DNA from: Variovorax saccharolyticus
GTDB taxonomy: Bacteria; Pseudomonadota; Gammaproteobacteria; Burkholderiales; Burkholderiaceae_C
Assembly (NCBI RefSeq): GCF_030316765.1
Contig: NZ_JASZYT010000012.1
Coordinates: 62,001 to 126,000 of the forward strand
DNA: 64,000 nucleotides
Reading direction: 5' to 3'
In this document: positions 34,153 through 42,431 of the stretch, one piece after another
Position numbering within the stretch: the stretch's first letter is position 1
Layout of the letters: each line of letters opens with the position of its first letter
The notes under the pieces: generated by a model
Told to the model about the DNA's origin: nothing
The model's input: only the letters and a program-made list of their open reading frames with translations
The model's database searches: none
Made by a program: the position numbers and the translations under genes

Positions 34153-34922
34153 GACGATACCTCTTCGTGTTGCTCAAATGTTCTTCCCGAGCCGAAGTAG
34201 ACCTCCTGCGCTTTCGGGTTTGCCCGAATGGACGGACCGTCACCGTCCGCGATGACGTGCCCACGGGCGAGAACGATCATTCGATCGGCGTAGCGGAACA
34301 CGACGTCCATGCTGTGTTCGGTGAAGAGGACGGCGATGTTGCGCTCCGTGACAAGCGTCTTGGTCAAGGCCATTAGCTCGTTGCGCTCGACGGGGCCCAT
34401 GCCAGCCGTAGGTTCATCCATCAGCAGGAGCCTGGGCTTGTTGGCCAGAGCGATCGCGAGTTCAACGCGCTTGACGTCGCCGTAGGCCAACTGGCTGCAA
34501 GGGCGTTCGCTCTGCGGGCGCATCCCCACCATCTCCAGCAGCGACAACGCCTCGTCCCTGTGGAACTCGGAGGCGTCGCGCCAGAAGCTGAAGATCTTTC
34601 TTTCGCGCGACAGCAGGGCCATCTGGACGTTCTCCACGACGCTCATGGAGCCGAAAGTGGCGGCCACCTGAAATGTCCGTCCGATCCCCAGCCGCCAGAT
34701 TTGCCGCGGGCGCAGCGCCATCAATTCCTGCCCTTGGAAGCGAATCGACCCGTCGTCGGCCCGAATCTGTCCGTTCAGCATGTTGAAGCAGGTCGACTTG
34801 CCTGCGCCGTTCGGCCCCAGCAAGGCGAGGAACTGACCCGCCTCAAGATCGAACGAGACGTTGTCCACCGCTCGAACGCCGCCATACGACTTCGAGATCC
34901 CACGTACTTCAAGGAGCTTCAT
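34149..34922 (-). CDS. Branched-chain-type ABC transporter ATP-binding protein (LivG-like)
   Basis: A 257-residue ATPase. Walker A is GPNGAGKST, Walker B is LLLMDEPTAGM. The signature region reads SQLAYGDVKRVE, a LivG-type variant of LSGGQ. It overlaps both its neighbours by four bases (permease fusion and LivF). It would form a heterodimer with the LivF-like ATPase on the fused permease. Confidence 0.87.
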   Translation of the reverse strand: MKLLEVRGISKSYGGVRAVDNVSFDLEAGQFLALLGPNGAGKSTCFNMLNGQIRADDGSIRFQGQELMALRPRQIWRLGIGRTFQVAATFGSMSVVENVQMALLSRERKIFSFWRDASEFHRDEALSLLEMVGMRPQSERPCSQLAYGDVKRVELAIALANKPRLLLMDEPTAGMGPVERNELMALTKTLVTERNIAVLFTEHSMDVVFRYADRMIVLARGHVIADGDGPSIRANPKAQEVYFGSGRTFEQHEEVSS

Positions 34923-36805
34923 GATGCAGCCTCATTCAAACGGTCGCGTTTGAGCGAGCCGACGAGCCCCTGGGGCAACAACTGCACGAGCAGCAGGATG
35001 GCGATACCGAGCATCCCGCCCCAGTAGCGTGACTCGCGGGCCAGCGTGTCCTGCAGGGTCGTGAAGACCACGCCGCCCACTACCGGGCCCAGCACGGTCT
35101 GGACCCCGCCGAGCAGCACCATTACCAAGCCGTCGAGTGAACGCGTCATGCCCAGGGCATCGGGGGAGATGCTCCCCTTGCTGTACAGGAACAGCGTGCC
35201 TGCTAGGCCGCAGAGGGCGCCAGCGACGATGAAGGCGATCCACTGAACCTTCTTCACATCGATGCCGATCGCATCGCTTCGCAGCGCGGAATCGCGCCCG
35301 GCGCGCATGGCGTAGCCGAATCCTGCGAATAGGACACGGCGTACAAGGTAGAGCCCCGCCACCACGAAGAACAAGGTGAAGTAGAAGTAGGTGATGCTGT
35401 CCCCGAGCCAGCGCGGCGGCCATATGCCGACCAAGCCATTGCTACCGCCCGTGAAGCTGTCCCACTGGTAGACGATCGACCAGACGAGTTGCGCGAACGC
35501 CAGCGTGAGCATCGCCATGTAGACACCGCTCAGCCTTACGCTGAACCAGCCGAAGACTGTCGCCCCGAGCGCGGCCAGCGCGACGCCAATCGGCATGGCG
35601 ACCAGGATGGGCATGCCGAAGCGCGATGCCGCCAACCCGGCCGCGTAGGCAGCGAGACCAAAATACGCAGCGTGACCGAACGAAACCATGCCTCCCGGCC
35701 CGAGGATCAAGTGCAAGCTGGTCGCGAAAAGCGCCGCGATTAGCAACTCGACACCGATCACTGGGGTGTACGGGAAGATCGGCGTCAACAGCGGCGCCAG
35801 CACCAGCATGGCCAGCGCCACCTGCGTGAGGCGCTTCTGGCGCGGCGTCGCCTTTCGCACGGGCTTCTCGGCCGAATGGCCGGCCCGCACCGGCGCTTCG
35901 GGGCGCCCCATCAGGCCCCAGGGGCGGACGACCAAGATCAGCGCCATGATGACGAAGTCGACCGCCATGGTGAACTGGCTAAACGACACGGAGAAGCCAC
36001 CGAAGTCGACCGTACCGAGCCCGGCGCACAGGGCGCGCACGACCGCGATGATGAGAGCGGCTACATAGGCGCCCGAGATGCTGCCCAGCCCGCCAACGAC
36101 CACGACGACGAATGCATCGACGCTGGCATGCACGTCCAGCGCGAGGGACGCCGCCTCGTTGTGTACCTGCAGTGCACCGGCCAGGCCCGCGAGGAACGCG
36201 CCAAGGGCGAACACGCTGGTGAACAGCCAGGTCTGGTTCACGCCGAGCGCCGCCACCATGCCGCGGTCCTGGGTGGCCGCCCGGATCAGCGTGCCCCAAC
36301 GGGTCTTTGCCAGCAACAGCCGAAGCGCGAGGTACACGACCGGCCCGATCACGATGAGGAGCAGGCTGTAGGTGGGGAAACGCTGTCCGAGGATCTCCAC
36401 CGCGCCGCCTAGGCCCGGCGCGCGTGGCCCCGGGATCTCTTCCGGACCATAGAACGCCAGCACGATGTCCCGGATGATGAGCGCCAGGGCGAAAGTGGCT
36501 AGAAGCTGGAAGAGTTCGGGGACGTGGTAGATCCGGCGCAACACGACAAGCTCGATGAGCGCGCCGAGCATAGCGACGGCCAGGGCGGCTAGCAGCAAAC
36601 CCGCCCAGAAGCCGACGCCGCCCGACCCCAGTCCAGTGACGATGGAGTAGGCCAGGTAGACCCCCACCATATACAGCGAGCCGTGGGCGAAGTTGACGAT
36701 TCGGCTTACCCCGAAGATGAGCGACAGTCCGGACGCAAGAAGGAAGAGCGTGGATGCGCCTGCCAATCCGTTGAGCAACTGCGCGATCAAGCTGGCGAAC
36801 GTCAT
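34919..36805 (-). CDS. Fused LivH-LivM ABC transporter permease
   Basis: A 628-residue inner-membrane protein that joins both branched-chain-type permeases in one chain. The LivH half (about residues 1-295) has 'FAHGSLYMVGVYLAYS'; the LivM half (about 330-625) has 'GPGGMVSFGHAAYFGLAAYA'. A polar linker with RPEAPVRAGHSAEKPVRK separates them. Usually these are two genes of about 300 residues each. It follows the receptor gene by 36 bases. Confidence 0.87.
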   Translation of the reverse strand: MTFASLIAQLLNGLAGASTLFLLASGLSLIFGVSRIVNFAHGSLYMVGVYLAYSIVTGLGSGGVGFWAGLLLAALAVAMLGALIELVVLRRIYHVPELFQLLATFALALIIRDIVLAFYGPEEIPGPRAPGLGGAVEILGQRFPTYSLLLIVIGPVVYLALRLLLAKTRWGTLIRAATQDRGMVAALGVNQTWLFTSVFALGAFLAGLAGALQVHNEAASLALDVHASVDAFVVVVVGGLGSISGAYVAALIIAVVRALCAGLGTVDFGGFSVSFSQFTMAVDFVIMALILVVRPWGLMGRPEAPVRAGHSAEKPVRKATPRQKRLTQVALAMLVLAPLLTPIFPYTPVIGVELLIAALFATSLHLILGPGGMVSFGHAAYFGLAAYAAGLAASRFGMPILVAMPIGVALAALGATVFGWFSVRLSGVYMAMLTLAFAQLVWSIVYQWDSFTGGSNGLVGIWPPRWLGDSITYFYFTLFFVVAGLYLVRRVLFAGFGYAMRAGRDSALRSDAIGIDVKKVQWIAFIVAGALCGLAGTLFLYSKGSISPDALGMTRSLDGLVMVLLGGVQTVLGPVVGGVVFTTLQDTLARESRYWGGMLGIAILLLVQLLPQGLVGSLKRDRLNEAAS

Positions 36806-36841
36806 GCAATTCCTTTCGCAGAGATTTCAACCCGTGTTCGA

Positions 36842-38053
36842 TCAGTCATTCGGCCGTAGCTTCCTGACCTCTACATCGGAAGGCAGGAAATCCTTGCCGT
36901 CTAAGTACTTCCAATCGACAAGCACTCCCTTGCCGTCCCTGACAGCGACCGTGCCAACGTGGGTTCCCATCGTGGACTGGTGATCGATCGCCCGGTACTG
37001 GACGTCGCCGAAGGGCGTTCCGACCTGGAGACCTGCAAAGGCGTCGGACAGGGCATCGGCGTTTGTGGAGCCGGCCTTCTTGATGCCGGCCGCGAGGGAG
37101 TAGATCGCGGAATAGCCAACAACCGAGCCGAGGCGCGGCGCCTCCTTGAAGCGCTTCTGATAGGCGTCGACGAACTTGACGTTCCCCGGTCGTTTATCTT
37201 CCTGCCACGGATAGCCTGTGACGATCCAGCCTTCGGGAGCCTCGTCGCGCAGCGGATCGAGGTACTCGGGCTCGCCAATGAGCATCGAGACGACCTTCAT
37301 ATCCTTGTTCAAGAGGCCCCGCGTCCTGCCTTCCCGCAGAAACTTCAAGAGGTCTCCGGCCCAAATGGTGCTGAAGATCGCATCAGGCTTCGCGTCGAGC
37401 AGCGCCTGGGTGGTGGCTGCGGCGTCGATGCGTCCGAGCGGGACGGCCTGCTCGGCGACGAACTCAACATCGGGTTGCGCCGCTTTCAGTAGCTTCTTGA
37501 ACGCCGCGGCCGAGGCTTGCCCATACTCATAGTTTGGGTAGACGATCGCCCAACGTTTGCGCTTGAGCGCGCTGGCGGGTGGCACCAGCATGGCGGCAAG
37601 CGTGTAGGTCGAGCTGCGCAGACGGTAGGTGTACTTGTGCCCGTTGTCCCAGATCAACTTGTCGGTCAGCGCTTCCGAAGCGAGGTAGAAGACCTTCTTC
37701 TGGCTTGCGAAATTGGACACCCCGAGCGCCACGTGCGACAGCATCACGCCCGTCAGCACGTCGACCTTTTCACGTGAGACCAACTCATCGGCGACGCGAA
37801 CGCCGTCTGCAGGGTTCGAATTGTCGTCTCGCGTGTGGAGCTCCAGTTTCCGGCCGAGCACGCCGCCGGCGGAGTTGATCTCTTCGATGGCGAGTTCCAT
37901 GCCCCGCTTGTGAGGCTCGACGAAGGCCGATTGAAGCCGATAGCTGTTGATTTCTCCAATCTTGATCGGACCCTGGCCTTGTGCCATGGCGCCGGTGCTT
38001 CCGAGAAGAGCGCATGTAGTCGCCAAGACGCGCATGTATCGCTGAACTTTCAT
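36842..38053 (-). CDS. Branched-chain-type ABC transporter substrate-binding protein
   Basis: A 403-residue periplasmic receptor with a signal peptide ending in GAMAQ (about residue 25). Family marks are 'IKIGEINSYRLQ', 'RGMELAIEEINSAGGVLGR' and 'VYPNYEYGQASAAAFK'. ATG 38053 restores the signal peptide; the longer open frame adds unrelated residues. It sits 31 bases after nicC and starts the four-gene importer, so the ligand is probably nicotinate or 6-hydroxynicotinate. Receptors of this family also bind aromatic acids. Confidence 0.85.
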   Translation of the reverse strand: MKVQRYMRVLATTCALLGSTGAMAQGQGPIKIGEINSYRLQSAFVEPHKRGMELAIEEINSAGGVLGRKLELHTRDDNSNPADGVRVADELVSREKVDVLTGVMLSHVALGVSNFASQKKVFYLASEALTDKLIWDNGHKYTYRLRSSTYTLAAMLVPPASALKRKRWAIVYPNYEYGQASAAAFKKLLKAAQPDVEFVAEQAVPLGRIDAAATTQALLDAKPDAIFSTIWAGDLLKFLREGRTRGLLNKDMKVVSMLIGEPEYLDPLRDEAPEGWIVTGYPWQEDKRPGNVKFVDAYQKRFKEAPRLGSVVGYSAIYSLAAGIKKAGSTNADALSDAFAGLQVGTPFGDVQYRAIDHQSTMGTHVGTVAVRDGKGVLVDWKYLDGKDFLPSDVEVRKLRPND

Positions 38054-38084
38054 CGCAATGCCTTTCAAATGAATGGAAACCTGC

Positions 38085-39239
38085 TCACACCTCGATCGAG
38101 GCCTTTGGCGCCACCAGCGGCACCTTGAAAACGTCGTACCCGAAACACCACGAAGGATCCTCGCCGTAGCGCAGCCATGTGTTGTTCTTAGACACGCGCT
38201 GTACACGGCTCGCACGCTCGCTGCGGTTCGACTCGTAAAGATTGAATGCTGTTGCGTAGTCGTCAAAGCCAGTCTCTTGCAGACAGCGGACCAGCATCGC
38301 GGCGTCCTCGATGGCCATGCCGGCGCCTTGCGCCATGTGGGGCTTCATGGGGTGGCAGGCGTCGCCAAGCAGCACTAGGCGGCCGCGGCTCCACAGCGGG
38401 AGCGGGTCACGGTCCATCAGGGGCCACTTCGTCACTTCCCGGGTAGCATCGATCAGTGCCTGGATTCCCGGATGCCAGCCCGCGAAAGCCTCGCGCATCT
38501 CGTCCCGGCTGCTCGGCAACCAGCCCTGAGCAGGGTCCCACGTGGTTTGAGGGACGCCGGTGACGTAGTAAATCTCGTCCTTGTTGCGGTCGACGTAGTA
38601 GACGACTATGTGACGATCGCCACTCCACCACTTGGAGACCTCGTCGATCGTGAACCCCTTGAGGTCCTTCGTCGCGAACATCGCGCGATGCGCGATGTCG
38701 CCGGTGTACGTCGGACGGCCCGGGCCGAGGAGCTTCTCCCGGATCTTCGAGTTGATGCCGTCGGCCCCGATGACGATCTCGGCTTCGACGGCGCTGCCGT
38801 CGTCAAAGCTCAGGTGCACGGAAGATCCTGTGTCGTCTAGGTCTACGAGGCGCTTTCCGAAGTGGACCGTCTCCGGCTTCACCGACTCCAGCATCAGCGC
38901 GTGGAAGTCACCACGCCTGACCGTGAGATAGCTCGCGCCAAAACGCTCGACCGCGTGGGCGCCGAGGGCCATCTCGAACATCACTTCGCCGGTCAATCCG
39001 TCCCGGCTGCGCCACCGATCGGGATGAGCGCCTGCCGCCTCGAGTTGCTTCTCAATGCCCATGCCCTGCATGACCCTCATGACGTTCGGCGAAATGTGAA
39101 TGCCGGCACCCAGGCGCTGGAAGGACGGAGCTTGCTCGAAAACACGCGCCTCGATGCCGGCTTTTTGCAACAAACGGGCTGCGGCCAACCCGCCCAGTCC
39201 GCCACCAACGACGGCGATTCGAATCTTTCTTTTCAACAC
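38085..39239 (-). CDS. nicC: 6-hydroxynicotinate 3-monooxygenase
   Basis: A 384-residue FAD monooxygenase. The FAD loop is VVGGGLGGLAAA, the DG motif is IGADGINSKIR, and the second FAD motif is GDACHPMKPHMAQGAGMAIEDA. Length and wording match NicC, which converts 6-hydroxynicotinate to 2,5-dihydroxypyridine with loss of CO2. I use GTG 39239: AAGGAG lies five bases upstream. It leads the minus-strand transcript and faces nicD across the control region. Confidence 0.88.
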   Translation of the reverse strand: MLKRKIRIAVVGGGLGGLAAARLLQKAGIEARVFEQAPSFQRLGAGIHISPNVMRVMQGMGIEKQLEAAGAHPDRWRSRDGLTGEVMFEMALGAHAVERFGASYLTVRRGDFHALMLESVKPETVHFGKRLVDLDDTGSSVHLSFDDGSAVEAEIVIGADGINSKIREKLLGPGRPTYTGDIAHRAMFATKDLKGFTIDEVSKWWSGDRHIVVYYVDRNKDEIYYVTGVPQTTWDPAQGWLPSSRDEMREAFAGWHPGIQALIDATREVTKWPLMDRDPLPLWSRGRLVLLGDACHPMKPHMAQGAGMAIEDAAMLVRCLQETGFDDYATAFNLYESNRSERASRVQRVSKNNTWLRYGEDPSWCFGYDVFKVPLVAPKASIEV

Positions 39240-39266
39240 GAACACTCCTTGATCGCGCTCAAACTC

Positions 39267-39310
39267 TAGCGCATGCACTGTAGCGTATGCACTAGATATG
39301 CCAATGTCAA
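39267..39310 (-). promoter_or_regulatory. nicC promoter with two candidate NicR operators
   Basis: On the minus strand a -35 box TTGACA (plus-strand 39305-39310) and a -10 box TACGCT (39282-39287) are separated by 17 bases. Two adjacent 14-bp partial palindromes, TAGCGCATGCACTG (39267-39280) and TAGCGTATGCACTA (39281-39294), cover the -10 box and the start region. A MarR-type repressor bound here would block nicC and everything downstream. Assignment to NicR is inferred from position and from the related site at 39433. Confidence 0.62.
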
Positions 39311-39432
39311 CAGGCAGACGTGTTGTCGATTGAGGTACGGTGTTGGTGCAAACCCCAATGCCGAGCGCCATTGATGGGCGATGCGCACCAACTTGAAGAA
39401 AAAATCGCCACTGTCTGCTATCGACAAGTTTG

Positions 39433-39446
39433 AAGCGTATACGCTA
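39433..39446. promoter_or_regulatory. Candidate NicR operator upstream of nicD
   Basis: AAGCGTATACGCTA contains a perfect 12-bp palindrome, AGCGTATACGCT (39434-39445), matching the two sites near nicC. It lies 37 bases before the chosen nicD start. A weak promoter (TTGAAG at 39393-39398, TGCTAT at 39416-39421, 17-base spacer) precedes it, so the site would cover the start of transcription. Confidence 0.6.
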
Positions 39447-39482
39447 GACTTTCAAACATTGATCAACTATTGGTGCTCATCC

Positions 39483-40316
39483 TTGACGACGCTTGTTCAT
39501 TCAGGTCACGTCCATGCAAATGGAATTCGCCAACACTTCCTCCGATACCGCGCACGATCCGCATCCGAGGTGTTGCCGTCGGTGGTACTGTTGCCCGGCA
39601 TCACCAGTCCGGCGGTGACATGGGGCTTTGTTGCGGAACGGCTCGGCTCGGTGTTCGACGTCTTCGTGCTCGACATCCGCGGGCGCGGCCTGTCGGAGTC
39701 GGGCGATGGCCTGGACTACAGCCTGGACGCGCAAGCTGCCGACGTGCTTGCATTCACTGAGTCGATCGGCATCGACAGGTATTCGATCGTTGGCCATTCC
39801 ATGGGCGCGCGAATCGCAGCACGAGCGGGCCGGACGCGCCCCGCGAAGCTGGATCGGCTCGTGCTCGTCGATCCGCCCGTGTCTGGCCCCGGGCGACGGC
39901 CCTATCCCATGCAGTTGTCCTGGTACCTGCAATCCATCGAGAGAGCCGCACGCGGAATGTCGGCAGACGAGATGCGCGAGTACTGCCCGACATGGTCCGA
40001 GGACCACCTCTCCCTGCGAGCGGAATGGCTGCACACATGCGACCCTCGCGCGATCACTGAGAGCTTCAACGGCTTTGCCAACGACGACTTCCATGGCGAT
40101 CTTCCTCACATCGAGGTTCCGACGCTGCTAGTGACCGCCGCCCGCGGTGACGTCGTTCGCGATGTTGACGTTGCGGAGATCCGAGAGGCAGTCCCCGATC
40201 TCATTCACCGCTCGGTCCATGGCGCCGGTCACATGATCCCCTGGGATGACGAGGCGGGCTTCCACGTCGCCCTTGGAGATTTCCTTGGAGCCGCCATCCC
40301 TACGCGCATCCTCTAA
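39483..40316 (+). CDS. nicD: N-formylmaleamate deformylase
   Basis: A 277-residue alpha/beta hydrolase. The nucleophile elbow is VGHSMGARIA, the acid lies in the ESFNGFANDDFHG-to-VPTLLV stretch, and the late His is in GAGHMIPWDD. 'VHANGIRQHFLRY', 'LVDPPVSGPGRRPYP' and 'RAEWLHTC' are shared with NicD, which removes formate from N-formylmaleamate. An ATG at 39381 is in frame, but that would place the palindromic operator inside the gene; the TTG at 39483 gives close to the known length of about 270 residues. Confidence 0.83.
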   Translation: MTTLVHSGHVHANGIRQHFLRYRARSASEVLPSVVLLPGITSPAVTWGFVAERLGSVFDVFVLDIRGRGLSESGDGLDYSLDAQAADVLAFTESIGIDRYSIVGHSMGARIAARAGRTRPAKLDRLVLVDPPVSGPGRRPYPMQLSWYLQSIERAARGMSADEMREYCPTWSEDHLSLRAEWLHTCDPRAITESFNGFANDDFHGDLPHIEVPTLLVTAARGDVVRDVDVAEIREAVPDLIHRSVHGAGHMIPWDDEAGFHVALGDFLGAAIPTRIL

Positions 40317-40343
40317 CCACCAAGAACGAAGGAGTTCAACAAC

Positions 40344-41387
40344 ATGCCAATCTCAGATTACCAATTGGTGGAGGGCTGGAAGCACGTCCTCAAGCTCTCA
40401 AAAATCGGCGCGGGACACGTCGTGACCGTGCTGACGAGCGCGAACACCCATGCTCAGACGCTTTCCACGGCCATGCAAGCCATAGCGAGCGTCGGCGCGG
40501 TCGGGAACCGGCTCGACGTGCCGCCCATCAACGGGGACAAGTCCTTCAGCCGCGACCGCATCGCCTACTTGGGCCAGACGGCACTGACAGGTAATCCGGC
40601 AGCCGTCGCGGCCCTAAAGGCCAGCGACATGGTTCTCGATCTCATGCTGCTGCTGTTCTCGCCAGAGCAACTCGACATCCTCGAGAGTGGCACGAAGATC
40701 CTCTTGGTCATTGAGCCTCCGGAAATTCTCATGCGGATGCTGCCCACGGAGGAGGATAGGGATAGGGTCAAGGCGGCAGCATCGCTGCTTGAGAAGGCCA
40801 AGGAGATGCGCGTTACTTCCGGGGCCGGCACCGATCTGGTCCTGCCCTTGGGCCAATACCCTGTGATCTGCGAATACGGCTTCGTAGACGAACCTGGTCG
40901 ATGGGACCACTGGCCGAGCGGATTCCAGTTCACGTGGCCCAACGAGGGCGCAGCACAAGGCAGGATCGTTCTGGACCGGGGCGACATTCTTTTGCCGCAG
41001 AAGTGCTACCTGAACGGTCCGATTGCAATGACGGTGAAGGATGGCTACGTGACGGCGATCGAGGGTGGCACCGACGCCGCGCTGCTTCGCGACTACATGG
41101 AGGGTTTCGAAGAGCCCGAGGCCTACGCCTTTTCTCACGTTGGCTGGGGAGTTCAGCACCGTGCCCGCTGGTCCACCATGGCCCTTTACGACCGAGAGGC
41201 GGTGGTGGGACAGGACGCCCGATCCTATGCGGGCAACTTCATGTTTTCCCTTGGGCCAAACACTGAGGTTGGCGGAGCTCGAGCGACCAAGTGCCACATT
41301 GACATTCCCGTGAGGGGCTGCACCATCAGCCTTGATGGCCAACCTGTGATTGCGGAAGGTAAACTCCTTGACAATACGGAGCTTTAA
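40344..41387 (+). CDS. nicX: 2,5-dihydroxypyridine 5,6-dioxygenase
   Basis: A 347-residue ring-cleaving dioxygenase of the NicX family. The C-terminal half carries the iron-site pattern: a His in FSHVGWGVQHR and the His-x-Asp pair in CHIDIPVRG, with the 'DVPPINGDKSFSRDR' N-terminal region typical of NicX. It opens 2,5-dihydroxypyridine to N-formylmaleamate with Fe(II) and O2. AAGGAG lies nine bases before ATG. It follows nicD by 27 bases. Confidence 0.9.
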   Translation: MPISDYQLVEGWKHVLKLSKIGAGHVVTVLTSANTHAQTLSTAMQAIASVGAVGNRLDVPPINGDKSFSRDRIAYLGQTALTGNPAAVAALKASDMVLDLMLLLFSPEQLDILESGTKILLVIEPPEILMRMLPTEEDRDRVKAAASLLEKAKEMRVTSGAGTDLVLPLGQYPVICEYGFVDEPGRWDHWPSGFQFTWPNEGAAQGRIVLDRGDILLPQKCYLNGPIAMTVKDGYVTAIEGGTDAALLRDYMEGFEEPEAYAFSHVGWGVQHRARWSTMALYDREAVVGQDARSYAGNFMFSLGPNTEVGGARATKCHIDIPVRGCTISLDGQPVIAEGKLLDNTEL

Positions 41388-41454
41388 GGAAGGCCGCAAT
41401 CGCAGTACTGGGACCCAGGCCACGAGCCGCTCACTGCGCAATGCCTTGATCCCG

Positions 41455-41889
41455 ATGTTTCATCTCAACCTTCACGATCGAATCGGGCACGTATTGCGGC
41501 GAGCCTACCAGCGCCACGTCGCGATATTTCAACAAGCGATGAGCCAATACAAGCTCACGGCGGCCCAGTTCATCGTGCTTGCCACTCTGCTGGAGTCCGG
41601 TGGAGCTTCGCAGAGCGATCTGGTGCGTCAAACTGCGATCGACCAGGCCACGATCCGCGGAATCATCGACCGCCTCAAGGCACGGGGGCTGGTGATTACC
41701 ACGGTCGATCCAGCGGATGCGCGCAAGGTCAGCGTCAGTCTGACGCCGGAAGGCAGTGAAGTCACTGAGGGTGCGGCCGAGCAAGTAGAAGGCATCTCGG
41801 ATCAAACCTTCAACGGGCTGAATGAAGCAGAGCGCGTCGCCGCCTTGTACTTGCTGAGACGCATGGCCGACATGGAGTCGACTCCGTAG
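41455..41889 (+). CDS. nicR: MarR-family repressor of the nic genes
   Basis: A 144-residue MarR protein. The winged helix-turn-helix covers about residues 25-100 with 'GGASQSDLVRQTAIDQATIRGIIDRLKARGLV' (motif core SDLVRQTAIDQATIRGIID) and the wing DPADARKVSVSLT. ATG 41455 gives the expected compact N-terminus 'MFHLNLHDRIGHVLRRAY'; the frame is open further upstream into nicX. Its position at the end of nicD-nicX fits NicR, whose known effector is 6-hydroxynicotinate. Confidence 0.8.
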   Translation: MFHLNLHDRIGHVLRRAYQRHVAIFQQAMSQYKLTAAQFIVLATLLESGGASQSDLVRQTAIDQATIRGIIDRLKARGLVITTVDPADARKVSVSLTPEGSEVTEGAAEQVEGISDQTFNGLNEAERVAALYLLRRMADMESTP

Positions 41890-41896
41890 AGACCTT

Positions 41897-41923
41897 GTGC
41901 GAGTTCGGTGGTTTGGCTCGCAC
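41897..41923. terminator. Hairpin after nicR
   Basis: Seven-base arms GTGCGAG and CTCGCAC around a 13-base loop, starting eight bases after the nicR stop. There is no T-run on either side, so it is a weak candidate. It also lies beyond the minus-strand Bug pseudogene and could serve either direction. Confidence 0.35.
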
Positions 41924-41993
41924 GATTGACGTCGTCAGTTCCCGAGTTCGGGTCGGCAGATCACGCTCCTTGAACCCCGCCGCACAGCACACT

Positions 41994-42368
41994 TCAGAGG
42001 GCCGACACGCGACGAAAGTGCCTTTTGGTGTCGAACGGCGCCTTCGCCACAAACGCGCGTAGATGGGCCATCGAGCTACCGTTGAGCAGCAGCGTGTACA
42101 CGTCCGGCGTGGATCAGGCCACTGCATCGGATCCGATAGCTGTCCCCGCTCCTGGGCGGTTTTCCACGAAGACCGGCTGTCCAAGTTCCTTGGCTAACCT
42201 GTCCGCCACGACGCGCCCGATAAGGTCAATGCAGCCGCCAGCAGCGAACGGCACCACGAGACGCACAAGTCGGTTGGGAAAACTTTGGGCCTTCGACGGC
42301 ATGCTCGTCCCCAAGGCGAAAACACACAGCAATGCAATGATGTAGACACGAAAGAAGCGAACCGGCAT
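41994..42368 (-). pseudogene. Truncated Bug/TctC-type receptor gene with in-frame stop
   Basis: The minus strand encodes a signal peptide (ending SMPSKAQ) and the Bug N-terminus 'FPNRLVRLVVPFAAGG' and 'ELGQPVFVENRPGAGTAIG', then 'SDAVA', a TGA stop, and in the same frame 'STPDVYTLLLNGSS' followed by about 25 diverged residues and a second stop. Intact Bug receptors are about 320 residues and continue where this ends. So it is a decayed 5' part of a tripartite-tricarboxylate-type receptor, 63 bases after the AA_synth gene. Confidence 0.78.
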
Positions 42369-42431
42369 TCAAACCTCCTGAGTTCAAGCAGTATCGGCAG
42401 CCTGGCCGAAAAGGCGGCTGTCCACGTAGCC

